Part shown: in pieces, positions 1 to 9,345 of the stretch
Position numbering within the stretch: the first letter of the stretch is position 1
How the letters are laid out: each line of letters opens with the position of its first letter
NCBI GenBank assembly: GCA_025054835.1
Contig: JANWZQ010000006.1
Span: 1-64,000 of the forward strand
Direction: 5' to 3'
Length of the DNA: 64,000 nucleotides
DNA from: Chthonomonadaceae bacterium
GTDB taxonomy: Bacteria; Armatimonadota; Chthonomonadetes; Chthonomonadales; Chthonomonadaceae
Program-made: the position numbers and the translations under genes
The notes under the pieces: generated by a model
Database searches by the model: none
Told to the model about the DNA's origin: nothing
Seen by the model: the letters and a program-made list of their open reading frames with translations, nothing else

Positions 1-139
1 TCCGGTGCACTACAAGGATGTGCTGGTGACGTTGTATCAGCGGATGGGGATTGACATTGTGCACACGCCGGTCTATGATGCGTTGCATCGGCCCAACTAT
101 CTGTACGAGGGACACGAGCCCATCAAAGAACTGATCTGA
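1..139 (+). CDS. C-terminal end of a DUF1501-like protein (partial)
   Basis: Only the last 45 codons are present, read in the frame starting at base 2 and ending with TGA at 137-139. The peptide includes LVTLYQRMGIDIVH, then RPNYLYEGHEPIKELI at the end. That pattern (a short helix ending in a G-I-D, then a G-x-P-I-x-E-L-I terminus) resembles the C-terminus of DUF1501/sulfatase-like proteins, which are often secreted in Planctomycetes and Armatimonadota. The rest of the gene lies upstream of the window, so the family call rests on the tail only. A strong terminator follows directly. Confidence 0.45.
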   Translation, partial: PVHYKDVLVTLYQRMGIDIVHTPVYDALHRPNYLYEGHEPIKELI

Positions 140-157
140 CGGCCTGTGCTTCGGGTT

Positions 158-198
158 CATCCCTGAGCGGTGCACTGCTCAGGGATGTTTTTGTGTTT
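158..198 (+). terminator. Rho-independent terminator
   Basis: A perfect 11-bp inverted repeat (CATCCCTGAGC at 158-168, complement at 177-187) with an 8-nt loop is followed by a T-rich run at 188-198. It ends the transcript of the partial upstream gene, just before the esterase start at 210. Confidence 0.85.
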
Positions 199-209
199 CC
201 GGGGGTGCC

Positions 210-1070
210 ATGGACATGAGTGCGGATGCAGGGACTTCCGGGGTGGGCGGGGGACTGTCGGTTCCTCTCTGGCCGGGTGAGGCTCCGGGCGAGACCGGGG
301 AGATCGGTGAGGAAGGGGACACGACACCGCCGGCTCCGGGTGTGCGGCCTGAGGAGCATATTGTTCGGCTTGGCAATGTTGCGCGGCCAGCCCTCACGGT
401 CTATCCGGCAGCAGGGGCGCAGGGCACTGCTGTGCTGGTCTGCCCCGGAGGCGGTTACCACATCCTGGCGATGCAGCATGAGGGTATCGAGGTCTGTCAG
501 TGGTTAAACGCGCTGGGCGTCACGGCTATCCTGTTGAAGTACCGGGTGCCGGCGCGTGCCGGGATCCCCCGGTACATGGCGGCCTTGCAGGACGCGCAAC
601 GGGCCTTCGGGCTGGTGCGGCATCACGCTGCGGCGTGGGGAATTGACCCTGCGCGGATCGGCGTGCTGGGATTTTCGGCGGGGGCACATCTGTCGGCAGT
701 GCTGGCCAGTACGCCGGAACGCGTCTACCCGGTGGTGGATGCCGCTGACCGGGAGAGCTGTCGGCCAGACTTCCTGCAACTGATCTATCCGGCCTATCTG
801 ATCCGTGAGGAGGATCCGTTGCAACTCGCGCCGGAGGTCCGGGTGGACTCCGGGACACCACCGGCGTTTCTGGTGATGACACAGGACGATCCGATCCGGG
901 TGGAGAATGCGTTTGTGTACGCACAGGCGTTGCATCGGGCTGGCGTGCCTGTTGAGCTGCATGTGTATCCAACCGGCGGACATGGATATGGCCTGCGTCC
1001 ATCTGCGCATCCAGTCTGTCGGTGGCCGGAGCTGGCTGCTGTGTGGATGCGCGCGCTCGGGGTGCTGTGA
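210..1070 (+). CDS. Alpha/beta hydrolase (acetyl-xylan-esterase/BD-FAE-like)
   Basis: A 286-residue protein of the Aes/xylan-esterase group, likely an ester hydrolase acting on acetylated sugars; the substrate is unknown. The oxyanion region VLVCPGGGYHILAMQHEG lies near residue 85. The nucleophile elbow GFSAGAHL places the catalytic Ser at 156. An Asp occurs in TQDDPIRVENA and the catalytic His in PTGGHGYGL near residue 258. The first 50 residues are Gly/Pro-rich and no clear signal peptide is visible. The start at 210 has only a weak ribosome site, so an internal start is possible. It stands alone between a terminator and the prfB promoter. Confidence 0.8.
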   Translation: MDMSADAGTSGVGGGLSVPLWPGEAPGETGEIGEEGDTTPPAPGVRPEEHIVRLGNVARPALTVYPAAGAQGTAVLVCPGGGYHILAMQHEGIEVCQWLNALGVTAILLKYRVPARAGIPRYMAALQDAQRAFGLVRHHAAAWGIDPARIGVLGFSAGAHLSAVLASTPERVYPVVDAADRESCRPDFLQLIYPAYLIREEDPLQLAPEVRVDSGTPPAFLVMTQDDPIRVENAFVYAQALHRAGVPVELHVYPTGGHGYGLRPSAHPVCRWPELAAVWMRALGVL

Positions 1071-1130
1071 TGTGCGCGCCGTGTATCGGAGGTGATGTCC
1101 GGAGCGGGTACCGGGCGTTGTGCGGCGCAA

Positions 1131-1160
1131 CTGGCAGGGGAGAGTAATCTCAGGTATACT
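1131..1160 (+). promoter_or_regulatory. Likely sigma-70 promoter of prfB
   Basis: CTGGCA (1131-1136) and TATACT (1155-1160) are separated by 18 bp, about 60 bases upstream of the prfB start. The -10 is one base off consensus and the -35 matches four of six positions. Confidence 0.45.
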
Positions 1161-1222
1161 GTGAGTGACCTGTGCGGTTGTGCAGCTCGTAACAGGTCAA
1201 TGACTGATGAGGAGGAGATCCG

Positions 1223-2348
1223 TTGCTCGAGGAATTGCAGCGCGAGGCGCGCGACCTGCGCGTCCGGCTTGTCGAGCTGGGAGGGCATCTTTGACATCGC
1301 CCGACGCCAGCAAGAGATCGAAGAGTTAGAGCAGAAGACGGCAGACCCGGATCTGTGGGCGGACACGCAGGCGGCGCAGGCGTTGATGCAACGTCTGAGT
1401 CAATTGCGGGAGGTGGTGGCGCCCTACCGGGAGCTGGAACGCCGACTGGACGACGCTCTGGCACTGTGTGAGCTTCTGGCGGAGGAGCCGGGTGCGCACG
1501 CGGATGAGGAGCGTGAGTTGCAGGCAGAGTTGCGGCACATCGCCACGGAGCTGGATCGGCGGGAGCTGGAAACGTTGCTTTCTGGCGAGCACGATGCGGC
1601 GGATGCGATCGTGGAGATCAAGGCGGGTGCCGGAGGCACGGATGCCTGTGACTGGGTGACCATGTTGCAACGTATGTATCTGCGTTGGGCGGAGAGCCAT
1701 GGCTATCAGGTGGACGTGCTGGATGAGAGCGAGGCGGATGTGGCTGGCCTGCGCAGCACGACCTTTCTGATCCGTGGGCGCAACGCTTACGGGTACATGC
1801 GTTCCGAGCGCGGGGTGCACCGGCTGGTGCGGATTTCGCCCTTCGATGCCAACAAGCGCCGGCAGACCTCTTTCGCCTCGGTGGATGTCCTGCCCGATCT
1901 GGGTGAGGAGATCTCCGTGGAGATCAAAGAGGAAGATCTGCGGATCGACTACTACCGTTCGAGCGGCGCTGGAGGGCAGCATGTGAACAAGACCGACTCG
2001 GCGGTGCGTATCACGCATATCCCGACGGGTATCGTGGTCACCTGTCAGAACGAGCGCTCGCAGCACAAGAACCGGGCCATGGCAATGCACGTGTTGCAGG
2101 CGCGCTTGCTGGAGCGTGAGCGGCGTGAGAACGAAGAGCGGATGGCGGCGCTACGGGGTGAAGCCAAGGCGAATGAGTGGGGCAATCAGGACCGTTCGTA
2201 CATCTTTCAGCCGTACACGCTGGTCAAAGATCACCGTACCAACTATGAGACCGGCGACGTGATTGGCGTGATGAACGGCAACCTGGACCCGTTCATGCAG
2301 GCTTATCTGCAGTGGCAACAGAGTCGGAACAGGGAGGAGGCAGCGTAG
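1223..2348 (+). CDS. prfB: Peptide chain release factor 2 (programmed +1 frameshift)
   Basis: RF2 reads UGA and UAA stop codons and triggers peptide release. The true start is TTG at 1223, behind a strong AGGAGGAG ribosome site (about 1209-1217). It reads 23 codons (MLEELQREARDL... to GGHL) to an in-frame TGA at 1292-1294. Translation then shifts +1 and continues from GAC at 1293 to the stop at 2348, giving about 374 residues, normal for RF2. The RF2 tripeptide SPF lies in VRISPFDANK and the peptidyl-transferase motif in SGAGGQHVNK. A naive single-frame reading from 1092 gives a false N-terminus. The CDS should be written as join(1223..1291,1293..2348). Confidence 0.96.
1279..1295 (+). promoter_or_regulatory. 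prfB autoregulatory frameshift site
   Basis: A Shine-Dalgarno-like GGGAGGG (1279-1285), three spacer bases, then CTT TGA C (1289-1295). This is the same arrangement and spacing as the classical RF2 site. Slow UGA decoding when RF2 is scarce lets the ribosome slip +1, so RF2 controls its own synthesis. Confidence 0.93.
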
Positions 2349-2435
2349 CAACTCCAGAGTGGGCCGTGCCGCCGGCGCGCAGCATGCTGTCGATGGTTAT
2401 GCGCCGGTGGCGCGGTGCCCGGGAGGTGACACAGG

Positions 2436-3110
2436 ATGCAATGCGGTAAGTCGGTTCGTGCTGTGCTTGTGGCTCTGTGGGGTGTCGGGGCAATCGCCTG
2501 CGGGGTTTCGCTCCGGGCACAGACAGAGTTTCGCTCCGAAGTCGAGCTGACGACCAGAGAGATTGACTCCAGGGAGAACGCACTGGGGGGGCTTGTGGCG
2601 GACGCCATACGGGAGGTGGCTCAGGCGGATGCGGCGTTCATTGCGGCCTCTTCTTTCACGGAGATCTCCCCGCTGCCCCGGGGAAACGTGAGTATCGAGA
2701 GTGTGCTGAAGGCGCTGGACTTCCGCTCCGACAATGTGCTGGTTGTCAAGTTGACCGGGCAGCAGATCGTTCGGGCGCTGGAGCATGGCCTGTATCTCTA
2801 CCCCAAGCCCAACAGCGGGTTTCTGCAGTTTTCCGGTCTGACGGTGACAATCCATCCGGAGGCAGAAAAAGAGGGGCGTGTGGTTTCTGTGAAGGTGGGT
2901 GGCAGCCCGCTGGAGCCTGGCCGGACGTACCGTGTGGCGATGCCGGCGCCTCTGGCGAACGGGGCACTGGCCTACTTCAAGATCTGGAAGAAGAGTGATA
3001 TCGAGACGGACACGAAGATCACCCTGGAGGAGGCCGTAACGCGCCATCTCCGCATGCGGAAGACCGTTACCAGAGGGGATGAACGGCTTATCGTTCTCAA
3101 GAACAAGTAG
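2436..3110 (+). CDS. Secreted protein with a 5'-nucleotidase C-terminal domain only
   Basis: A 224-residue protein with a signal peptide (about residues 1-29, AIACGVSLRAQ) and a good ribosome site (GGGAGGTG). The rest matches the C-terminal substrate-binding domain of the UshA/5'-nucleotidase family. It has a short G-N-V-S-I-E-S-V entry, a FRSDNVLVVKLTGQQIVRALE segment (the family's P-F-x-N-x-L-v...L-T-G block), SGFLQFSGL, and YRVAMPAPLANGA. The N-terminal metallophosphatase domain that carries the metal ligands is absent, so hydrolase activity on its own is doubtful. It overlaps the next gene by 32 bases in another frame, implying one transcript. Confidence 0.75.
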   Translation: MQCGKSVRAVLVALWGVGAIACGVSLRAQTEFRSEVELTTREIDSRENALGGLVADAIREVAQADAAFIAASSFTEISPLPRGNVSIESVLKALDFRSDNVLVVKLTGQQIVRALEHGLYLYPKPNSGFLQFSGLTVTIHPEAEKEGRVVSVKVGGSPLEPGRTYRVAMPAPLANGALAYFKIWKKSDIETDTKITLEEAVTRHLRMRKTVTRGDERLIVLKNK

Positions 3111-4203
3111 GGGGCTTTTGCCTCTGGTCCTGATCCTGTTTCTGGCAGGAGGGTTGTGGGCCGGGTGTCAGTCGGGGCGCGCTCCGGCATCGGCAGAGGA
3201 GGCTCGCAACCCTCCTGCTGTGTCAGCGGAAGTGACACAGGTTCGTAGGCCTCAGGGGGAGCTTGCACGCGAGTCCCGACCCCGCTTCGACGGCGAGCGT
3301 GCCTTTGTGCACCTGAAGAAGCAGTGCGCATTTGGCCCGCGTTATCTGGGATCCCGGGGACATGCAGAGTGCCGGGACTACCTGGTAACGGAGATGAAGA
3401 AATATGCGGACGAGGTTGTCACGCAGGACTTCTCGTACCGCGGGATGCCTCTGTCCAATATCGCTGGTGTCTTCTACCCGGCTGGTTCGGAAAAGCCTGC
3501 TGCCAGTCCGGTGTTGCTGCTGGCACACTGGGATACGCGCCCGATTGCCGATGGGCCGAATGCGCCCGAGAACCGTCGTGGAACGCCCTATCGCTACGGT
3601 CCAAGGGGATGGAACCGGCTGGACCCGATCCCGGGCGCAAGTGACGGCGCGTCCGGCGTGGCGGTGCTGCTGGAGCTGGCGCGTCTGTTTCACAGCAAGA
3701 AGCCGTCTGTGGGAGTGGTCATTTTGCTGGTAGATGGAGAGGACTACGGCGACTTTCAAGCCAATAATCGAAAAGGGGAGGGGGTGTTCCTCGGGTCGCG
3801 CTACTTTGCGCAACACTATCGCAGGAACCCGGTCTTTGGCAACCCGATGTACGGCATTCTGCTGGATATGGTTGGCGGGAAAAATCTGCTGATCCCCCGG
3901 GAAGAGTTTTCGCAACAGTACGCGCCGGGGACCAACGAGCGCGTGTTTCGCATCGCGCAGGCGCTGGGCTACGGACGGATCTTCCGGTGGGATCGATCCC
4001 ACATGGTGGAGGACGATCACGTCCCGCTCAACGAGGCCGGCATTCCGACCATCGATCTGCTGCATCCGCTGCCGTTCGGGGAGTACGCGACCACAGGGTA
4101 CGTGCACTGGCACACGTTGCAGGATGTGCCGGAGAACTGCAGTGCGCAGTCGTTACAGGCTGTCGGGGATGTGGTCGCGGAGGCCATCTACTCGGAGCGA
4201 TAA
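3079..4203 (+). CDS. M28-family metallopeptidase / glutaminyl-peptide cyclotransferase-like lipoprotein
   Basis: A 374-residue exported zinc enzyme. The N-terminus has a hydrophobic segment ending LAGGLWAGC, which may be a lipoprotein cleavage site although the -3 position is not ideal. The catalytic domain shows LLLAHWDTRP (Zn His and neighbouring Asp), GASDGASGVAVLLE (bridging Asp), VDGEDYG (general acid/base region) and a late HMVEDDHVPLNE His. AHWDTRP and DGEDYG are typical of glutaminyl cyclase-like members rather than broad aminopeptidases. The start codon lies inside the preceding nucleotidase-domain gene and uses AGAGGGG as its ribosome site, suggesting translational coupling. Confidence 0.82.
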   Translation: MNGLSFSRTSRGLLPLVLILFLAGGLWAGCQSGRAPASAEEARNPPAVSAEVTQVRRPQGELARESRPRFDGERAFVHLKKQCAFGPRYLGSRGHAECRDYLVTEMKKYADEVVTQDFSYRGMPLSNIAGVFYPAGSEKPAASPVLLLAHWDTRPIADGPNAPENRRGTPYRYGPRGWNRLDPIPGASDGASGVAVLLELARLFHSKKPSVGVVILLVDGEDYGDFQANNRKGEGVFLGSRYFAQHYRRNPVFGNPMYGILLDMVGGKNLLIPREEFSQQYAPGTNERVFRIAQALGYGRIFRWDRSHMVEDDHVPLNEAGIPTIDLLHPLPFGEYATTGYVHWHTLQDVPENCSAQSLQAVGDVVAEAIYSER

Positions 4204-4352
4204 AATCCGTCGCAGAGCGGAGAGGAAATCGGGCAACCTTTCGAGGAAGTGTCGCGTTAATGGAAGTAGAGGCCCCGGGTGAGGCGCGGCTGTTGCGATT
4301 GCAGATACCGGGCAGGTAGGACCGGGGAAAGGCCAGCAAGGGGGCGGCAAGT

Positions 4353-4682
4353 ATGCCCAGAGAAACAGAGCGACAGGGACAGAAAAGTGAGATCGCAGTT
4401 TCTGTGTCCGAGTTGAAAATCTGCGATCTGTGCGGGTGGCTGAATCTGGTGTCGAACAAAGAGTGCTTTGTGTGTGGCTGGCACGGGCACTTTGAGCACG
4501 ATCCAGATGTGGTCCGTGCGGCCGTGGAGCTGGCTGTCCGGCGGCATGGCCGACTGGAGTTGCAACATCTGACGGATCTGCGCACCTATCGCAGCACACC
4601 GCCAACGATGCGCATGCGCCTGCTGGGGTTCTGGAGGCGTGTGCGCGTGTGGTGGAGCACCTTCCCGTGGCGCCGCCGTTGA
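4353..4682 (+). CDS. Small zinc-ribbon protein, function unknown
   Basis: A 109-residue protein with ribosome site AGGGGG eight bases before the ATG. Two CxxC pairs, CDLCGW and CFVCGW, 13 residues apart, form a probable zinc ribbon at residues 24-42. The C-terminus is very rich in Arg and Trp (FWRRVRVWWSTFPWRRR), which could bind membrane or nucleic acid. I do not recognise a named family. The 149-bp gap before it (4204-4352) shows no clear promoter. A terminator follows. Confidence 0.6.
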   Translation: MPRETERQGQKSEIAVSVSELKICDLCGWLNLVSNKECFVCGWHGHFEHDPDVVRAAVELAVRRHGRLELQHLTDLRTYRSTPPTMRMRLLGFWRRVRVWWSTFPWRRR

Positions 4683-4715
4683 TCGCGGCTGCAATCCTCT
4701 GATCTGATAGATCTG

Positions 4716-4757
4716 AGCGGCCCGCGCCCACGGCAGCGGGGCGCTTTTTGCTGTTTT
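4716..4757 (+). terminator. Rho-independent terminator
   Basis: AGCGGCCCGC (4716-4725) pairs with GCGGGGCGCT (4736-4745), with one G-G mismatch and a 10-nt loop. It is followed by TTTT and a second T run. It closes the transcript ending with the zinc-ribbon gene. Confidence 0.75.
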
Positions 4758-4770
4758 CTACCCCCGAACC

Positions 4771-4800
4771 TTGCCCATCTGAATGCGCGTATTCCATAAT
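4771..4800 (+). promoter_or_regulatory. Likely sigma-70 promoter of the site-2 protease gene
   Basis: TTGCCC (4771-4776) and CATAAT (4795-4800) with an 18-bp spacer, just after the terminator and 74 bases upstream of the chosen start. Confidence 0.5.
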
Positions 4801-4874
4801 GAACTCCTGATCAGGCACAGTACAGGAGTGGCCCGGCGGGCTCTGAGCGGGTGCCGGGAGCTGGGGAGACGATA

Positions 4875-6068
4875 ATGCCAACAGAACTGCCGACGGGAAC
4901 GCCCCCATCGGGGCAGTCTTCGGAGCCACGCACGGAGCGCAGGCGGCTCACCGCGCCGAACACTCCGGAGGATAACGGCGCGTTCCGGATCGCGACGGTG
5001 GCGGGTATTCCGATCCGGTTGCACTGGACCTTTCTGGTGTTGCTGGTAGCTCTGGGGTTCATGGGGTTACGGGGTACCGGCAGTGAGGGGGTAAGCCTGC
5101 TCTTTGTGCTCGCGTTGTTCTGCTGCGTGGTGCTGCATGAACTGGGGCATGCGCTGACCGCCCTGCGCTACGGCATCAAGACGCGGGACATAGTGCTGTA
5201 TCCGATCGGCGGGGTCGCCAGCCTGGAGTCGCTGCCCGGACCACGACAGGAGCTCTGGATCGCTCTGGCTGGCCCGGCTGTGAACGTGGCGATTGCCGGA
5301 GCGCTCTACCTGTTTCTGAACCTGACCGGGCAGTCGCTGACGTTCCAGCTGGAAGGGCCGCGCCCTCAGTTTCTGGCGAATCTGTTCTGGATCAATGTGA
5401 TGCTGGCCGTGTTCAACATGCTGCCGGCCTTCCCGATGGACGGGGGACGGGTGCTGCGCTCGCTGCTCTCCTATGTTACATCGGAGGACAACGCCACGAT
5501 GATCGCGGCGCGGATCGGCCAGTTCATCGCGGTGCTGATGGGGCTGTTCGGACTGGCCACCGGCCGGTTGGGGTTGATTTTCATCGCGATTTTCGTTTTC
5601 ATCGGAGCCGGTCAGGAGGCGGCCGCGTACCGGACGAAGGCGCTGGTCTCGGGCCGACAGGTGCGCGAGGCGATGGTGCGCGAGTTCCGCACGCTACCGG
5701 TTGGCGCTACGTTGCGCGAGGCAGCGGACGCGTTGCTGGCGGGCACGCAGCAGGATTTCCCCATTGTGCACGGGGGAGAGGTGGTGGGACTGCTGTCCCG
5801 CTCGGCGTTGTTGCAGGGCATGGCGCGTGAGGGACCGCACGGGTATGTGGCCGGCTCCATGTTGCGGGACTTCCCGGTGGTGCACCCGGACGATGATCTG
5901 GAGGCGGTGTTGATGGACCTGCGGGGCATGATGGGTGGCTCCATTCTGGTGATGGCGGATGACACCCTGCGGGAGGAAGCGCTGGTAGGAATGCTGACAC
6001 AGGAGAACCTGCTGGAGTTTTTGATGCTGTCGCAACTGCAGAAGCATCAGGCGCACGCGCAACTGTAG
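4875..6068 (+). CDS. Site-2 protease family (M50) with CBS pair
   Basis: An intramembrane zinc metalloprotease of about 397 residues. I chose ATG 4875 because GGGGAG sits six bases before it; an in-frame GTG at 4851 is the alternative. The zinc motif HELGH is at residues 88-92 within a membrane segment. The second ligand motif appears as [12 protein letters not shown], typical of the group including SpoIVFB. The last 130 residues form a CBS domain pair that probably senses an adenine nucleotide. Members cleave membrane-bound regulators such as anti-sigma factors or pro-sigma factors; a SigH gene lies 30 kb away, but no link is shown. Confidence 0.88.
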   Translation: MPTELPTGTPPSGQSSEPRTERRRLTAPNTPEDNGAFRIATVAGIPIRLHWTFLVLLVALGFMGLRGTGSEGVSLLFVLALFCCVVLHELGHALTALRYGIKTRDIVLYPIGGVASLESLPGPRQELWIALAGPAVNVAIAGALYLFLNLTGQSLTFQLEGPRPQFLANLFWINVMLAVFNMLPAFPMDGGRVLRSLLSYVTSEDNATMIAARIGQFIAVLMGLFGLATGRLGLIFIAIFVFIGAGQEAAAYRTKALVSGRQVREAMVREFRTLPVGATLREAADALLAGTQQDFPIVHGGEVVGLLSRSALLQGMAREGPHGYVAGSMLRDFPVVHPDDDLEAVLMDLRGMMGGSILVMADDTLREEALVGMLTQENLLEFLMLSQLQKHQAHAQL

Positions 6069-6105
6069 CGACAGCAGGCTACGCGCAGGGAAGTACAGGG
6101 TACGT

Positions 6106-8046
6106 ATGCAGGGTGGACGCTACGATGTGGTGGTGGTTGGCGCGGGGCACGCCGGTTGTGAGGCTGCTCTGGCGGCAGCACGTATGGGCTGTCGCACCGC
6201 TGTGATCACGCTGGATCTGGAGCGGATCGGGCATCTGCCGTGCAACTGCTCGATCGGTGGGCCGGCCAAAGGACATCTTGCCCGCGAGGTGGACGCGCTC
6301 GGGGGTGAGATGGGGCTCAACACGGACCGGACGTTGACGCACATCCGGTACGTGGGCACGGGAAAAGGGCCTGCGGTGCAGACCCTGCGCGCGCATGCGG
6401 ACAAGGAACTCTACCCGCGGACGATGCGCGCTGTGCTGGAATCAACGCCCAACCTGACCCTGTTGCAGGGCTCTGTGGAGGACCTTCTGGTTACTGGCGG
6501 ATCCGGCGGGGCGGGGGAAGCACCGCACTCTGTAGAGGGCGTGCTGCTCGGCAATGGCACCGCGGTGGAGAGCCGGGCGGTCGTGGTCACCACCGGTACG
6601 TTCCTGAATGGCCTGATGCACTGCGGGGAGACGCAGACGCGAGGCGGGCGGCACGGCGAGGCGCCCAGCATCGGGCTCTCCGGGGCGTTGCGACGGCTGG
6701 GCCTGCGCACCGGGCGTTTCAAGACCGGTACGACGCCCCGGGTGGACCGGCGTACAGTGGATCTGGAAGCTACAACGGTTGTGCCGTCTGAAGAGTGCCC
6801 CCCCTTTTCTTTCCTGAACGACGTGCTCACGCCTCCACGTACGCTGCTGCCATGCTGGCAGACGCATACCAATCCGCGTACACACGCCATCATCCGGGCC
6901 AATCTGGAGCGGTCGGCCATGTACAGCGGGCGCATCACAGGGATCGGCCCGCGCTACTGCCCGAGCATAGAGGACAAGGTGGTGCGCTTCGCAGACAAGG
7001 AAGCACACCCGGTATTTCTAGAGCAGGAGACATGGGACGGCGTCTCGCTCTACGTGCAGGGCATGTCAACCAGCCTGCCTCCGGAAGTGCAGCTGGCGTT
7101 TCTGCGCACATTACCCGGGCTGGAGCGCGTGGAGATGCTGCGCCCCGGTTACGCTGTGGAGTACGATGTGGTATTCCCGGATCAGCTGGAGCTGACACTG
7201 CAGGTGCGTGGCGTGCGTGGCCTGTTTCTGGCCGGACAGATCAACGGTACCAGCGGCTACGAGGAAGCGGCGGCACAGGGCATTGTGGCCGGTATCAATG
7301 CTGCCCTGCAGGTGCAGGGGCGCGCCCCGCTGGTTCTGGAACGGCAGGGCAGTTACATCGGCGTGTTGATCGATGATCTGGTCACCCGGGGTGTCAGTGA
7401 CCCGTACCGCATGCTCACCTCCCGGGCCGAGTACCGGCTTCTGCTGCGTCACGACAACGCGGACCTGCGCCTCACCCCGATCGGGCGTGCGGTGGGACTG
7501 GTGTCGGATGCCCGGTGGGAGCGGTTTGTGGCCAAGCGCGACGCGATTGAGCGAGAGAAGACGCGTCTGAGCAGCACCTGCATTCACTCCCGGGACAATC
7601 CACGATTGATCGCTGCTGGCACGGCGCCCATTCCGGACGGGAAGACCTCGTTGCTGGCCCTGTTGCGCCGGCCGGAGATGACGTATGACCGTTTGATGGA
7701 ACTGGCCTGTGCGATCGACCCGGCCTGTGCGCCTCCGGAGCCTGTGGCCCGCGCCGTGCGCGAGCAGGTGGAGATCCAGGTGAAGTTTGAGGGCTACATC
7801 CAGCGGCAGAACGAGCAGGTGCAACAGGCGGCGCGCATGGAGGCCGTACAGATCCCGGATGACATCGACTATGCGGCGGTGCGCTCTCTTTCCCATGAAG
7901 GCAGAGAGAAGCTCGCACGCGTTCGTCCCCGCTCGCTCGGGCAGGCGGCGCGGATCCCCGGTCTCCGGCCGAGCGACATTCAGGTGCTCTACATCTATCT
8001 GCAGCAGCGTGATCGCACTGTGAAGGCTGCTGCAGCTACGGCTTGA
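6106..8046 (+). CDS. mnmG: tRNA uridine-5-carboxymethylaminomethyl modification enzyme MnmG
   Basis: MnmG (GidA), an FAD enzyme, works with MnmE to make cmnm5U at the tRNA wobble position. The 646-residue protein starts with the Rossmann motif [12 protein letters not shown]. It also has the family hallmarks [24 protein letters not shown] and [16 protein letters not shown], and an intact C-terminal MnmE-binding region ending near [12 protein letters not shown]. The length is normal (E. coli about 629). mnmE is not in the window. It is 37 bases downstream of the protease gene. Confidence 0.97.
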   Translation: MQGGRYDVVVVGAGHAGCEAALAAARMGCRTAVITLDLERIGHLPCNCSIGGPAKGHLAREVDALGGEMGLNTDRTLTHIRYVGTGKGPAVQTLRAHADKELYPRTMRAVLESTPNLTLLQGSVEDLLVTGGSGGAGEAPHSVEGVLLGNGTAVESRAVVVTTGTFLNGLMHCGETQTRGGRHGEAPSIGLSGALRRLGLRTGRFKTGTTPRVDRRTVDLEATTVVPSEECPPFSFLNDVLTPPRTLLPCWQTHTNPRTHAIIRANLERSAMYSGRITGIGPRYCPSIEDKVVRFADKEAHPVFLEQETWDGVSLYVQGMSTSLPPEVQLAFLRTLPGLERVEMLRPGYAVEYDVVFPDQLELTLQVRGVRGLFLAGQINGTSGYEEAAAQGIVAGINAALQVQGRAPLVLERQGSYIGVLIDDLVTRGVSDPYRMLTSRAEYRLLLRHDNADLRLTPIGRAVGLVSDARWERFVAKRDAIEREKTRLSSTCIHSRDNPRLIAAGTAPIPDGKTSLLALLRRPEMTYDRLMELACAIDPACAPPEPVARAVREQVEIQVKFEGYIQRQNEQVQQAARMEAVQIPDDIDYAAVRSLSHEGREKLARVRPRSLGQAARIPGLRPSDIQVLYIYLQQRDRTVKAAAATA

Positions 8047-8073
8047 TCTGGCAAATCCCGTACTGTGTGCGGG

Positions 8074-8102
8074 TTGCTCCCCCGATATGTGTGACCGATA
8101 AT
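8074..8102 (+). promoter_or_regulatory. Likely sigma-70 promoter of the HD-GYP gene
   Basis: TTGCTC (8074-8079), a 17-bp spacer and GATAAT (8097-8102), 38 bases before the HD-GYP start. Confidence 0.5.
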
Positions 8103-8140
8103 CCCCTGTCACCGGAGTACCATGGAGGGGTAGCAAAGCG

Positions 8141-9289
8141 ATGCAGATGGTCGCAGCCAGTGCAGTGCGGGAAGGGATGTATGTTGCGGCGGACGTGCGA
8201 GATGATCAGGGACGCACGTTGATTGCGCGCGGGCAGCGGATCGGCCAGCATCATATCGTGCGCCTGCGCAAGTTCCGCATTGAGGCCATCTTCATCGACC
8301 CCGATCATGGCGTACAGGCCGATCAACCGGCGCGGAGTACGATCCGGGAGCGCTGTGAGCGGGTGCTGGAACAGTGCATCACCGGCACCATGCAGGAGTT
8401 CTCGCAGAAGCGTCTGGTGATCGACGCGGCAGCCGTGCGCGAGGCTGTTGACTGCCTTGTGGCTGCTCTGGTTCGCTCCAGAAACGCCCTGATCACTCTG
8501 TCGGATGTCGCAGCCGGGACCGATCGGTTCCTGCAGCACGCTGTCAACACGGCGGTTCTGGCCACCATACTGGGTGTGGACCTGCGTGTGCCGGAGGCAA
8601 TGCTGAAGGATCTGGCCGCAGGGATGCTGTTCCACGACATCGGGAAGCTCTTTCTGCCAGAGCAGGTAACAGCACTTCAGGGATTGCCATCGGCCGAGGA
8701 CGTCGCTGTGCTACAGCAGCACCCGCAGGTGGGATGTGAGCATCTGCTGCGCTCCGGGGCGGTTAGTTCCGCCGCTGCGGCGATCGTCTTGCGACACCAT
8801 GAATTGCTGGACGGGAGCGGTTTCCCGCATGGTGTATCCGGCGACAGGTTGAGCACGCTGATGCAGATCGCCAGTGTAGCAGAGGTGTACGACACGTTGA
8901 CGTCGTCCCAGTTTGGTTTGCCCCCTGCGATGCCAGACGTGGCGGTCTCCTATCTGATTGCCAATGCGGGCACACTGTTTGCGCGTGAAGTGGTTGCCGC
9001 GCTCTGCCGTCGCGTGGCGCTCTACCCGAAAGGGTGTGCCGTGTTATTGAACAGTGGTGAGATCGGTGTGGTGGCGGGCACCCTGCCGAACGCGCCAACG
9101 CGCCCGGTGGTTCTGGTACACTTTGACCGCAGTCTGAACCGCCTGCAGGAGCCCATGATCGTGGATCTCGCGCAGGACGCGGGGCGCTGCGTGAACCGTT
9201 CAGCAAGCACCATGGAAGAACTGATGCGCCTGCGTGATCACCCGGCGACCGTGCCACCTATCAATCCATTGCTGGCACATCTGGGATAA
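8141..9289 (+). CDS. HD-GYP domain protein, likely cyclic-di-GMP phosphodiesterase
   Basis: A 382-residue cytoplasmic protein. After an N-terminal region of about 120 residues comes a complete HD-GYP core: FHDIGKLFLPEQV (HD plus Lys), QQHPQVGCEH, then RHHELLDGSGFP, with both metal His residues and Glu present and GYP changed to GFP. These residues support hydrolysis of c-di-GMP to GMP or pGpG. The final 90 residues are not assigned. No receiver domain is visible, so the input signal is unknown. The gene stands apart from the c-di-GMP block at 14.4-20 kb. Confidence 0.85.
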   Translation: MQMVAASAVREGMYVAADVRDDQGRTLIARGQRIGQHHIVRLRKFRIEAIFIDPDHGVQADQPARSTIRERCERVLEQCITGTMQEFSQKRLVIDAAAVREAVDCLVAALVRSRNALITLSDVAAGTDRFLQHAVNTAVLATILGVDLRVPEAMLKDLAAGMLFHDIGKLFLPEQVTALQGLPSAEDVAVLQQHPQVGCEHLLRSGAVSSAAAAIVLRHHELLDGSGFPHGVSGDRLSTLMQIASVAEVYDTLTSSQFGLPPAMPDVAVSYLIANAGTLFAREVVAALCRRVALYPKGCAVLLNSGEIGVVAGTLPNAPTRPVVLVHFDRSLNRLQEPMIVDLAQDAGRCVNRSASTMEELMRLRDHPATVPPINPLLAHLG

Positions 9290-9345
9290 CTGCTATCTGC
9301 CTGCAGGGGCGTGAGCGCCAATCGTGGGGTATAGTTAGGATTACC

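Noticed and set aside
1092-1222. An N-terminal extension of prfB from the ATG at 1092
   Set aside because: Its translation is unlike RF2. The real leader is in another frame, from TTG 1223, with a strong ribosome site and the frameshift signal.
4204-4352. A c-di-GMP-I (GEMM) riboswitch, because of a GGGCAACC segment followed by a TCGAGGAAG turn before the zinc-ribbon gene
   Set aside because: The conserved GACGCAAAGC and GGCCTA blocks are missing and the receptor helix cannot be drawn. Only one short segment matches.
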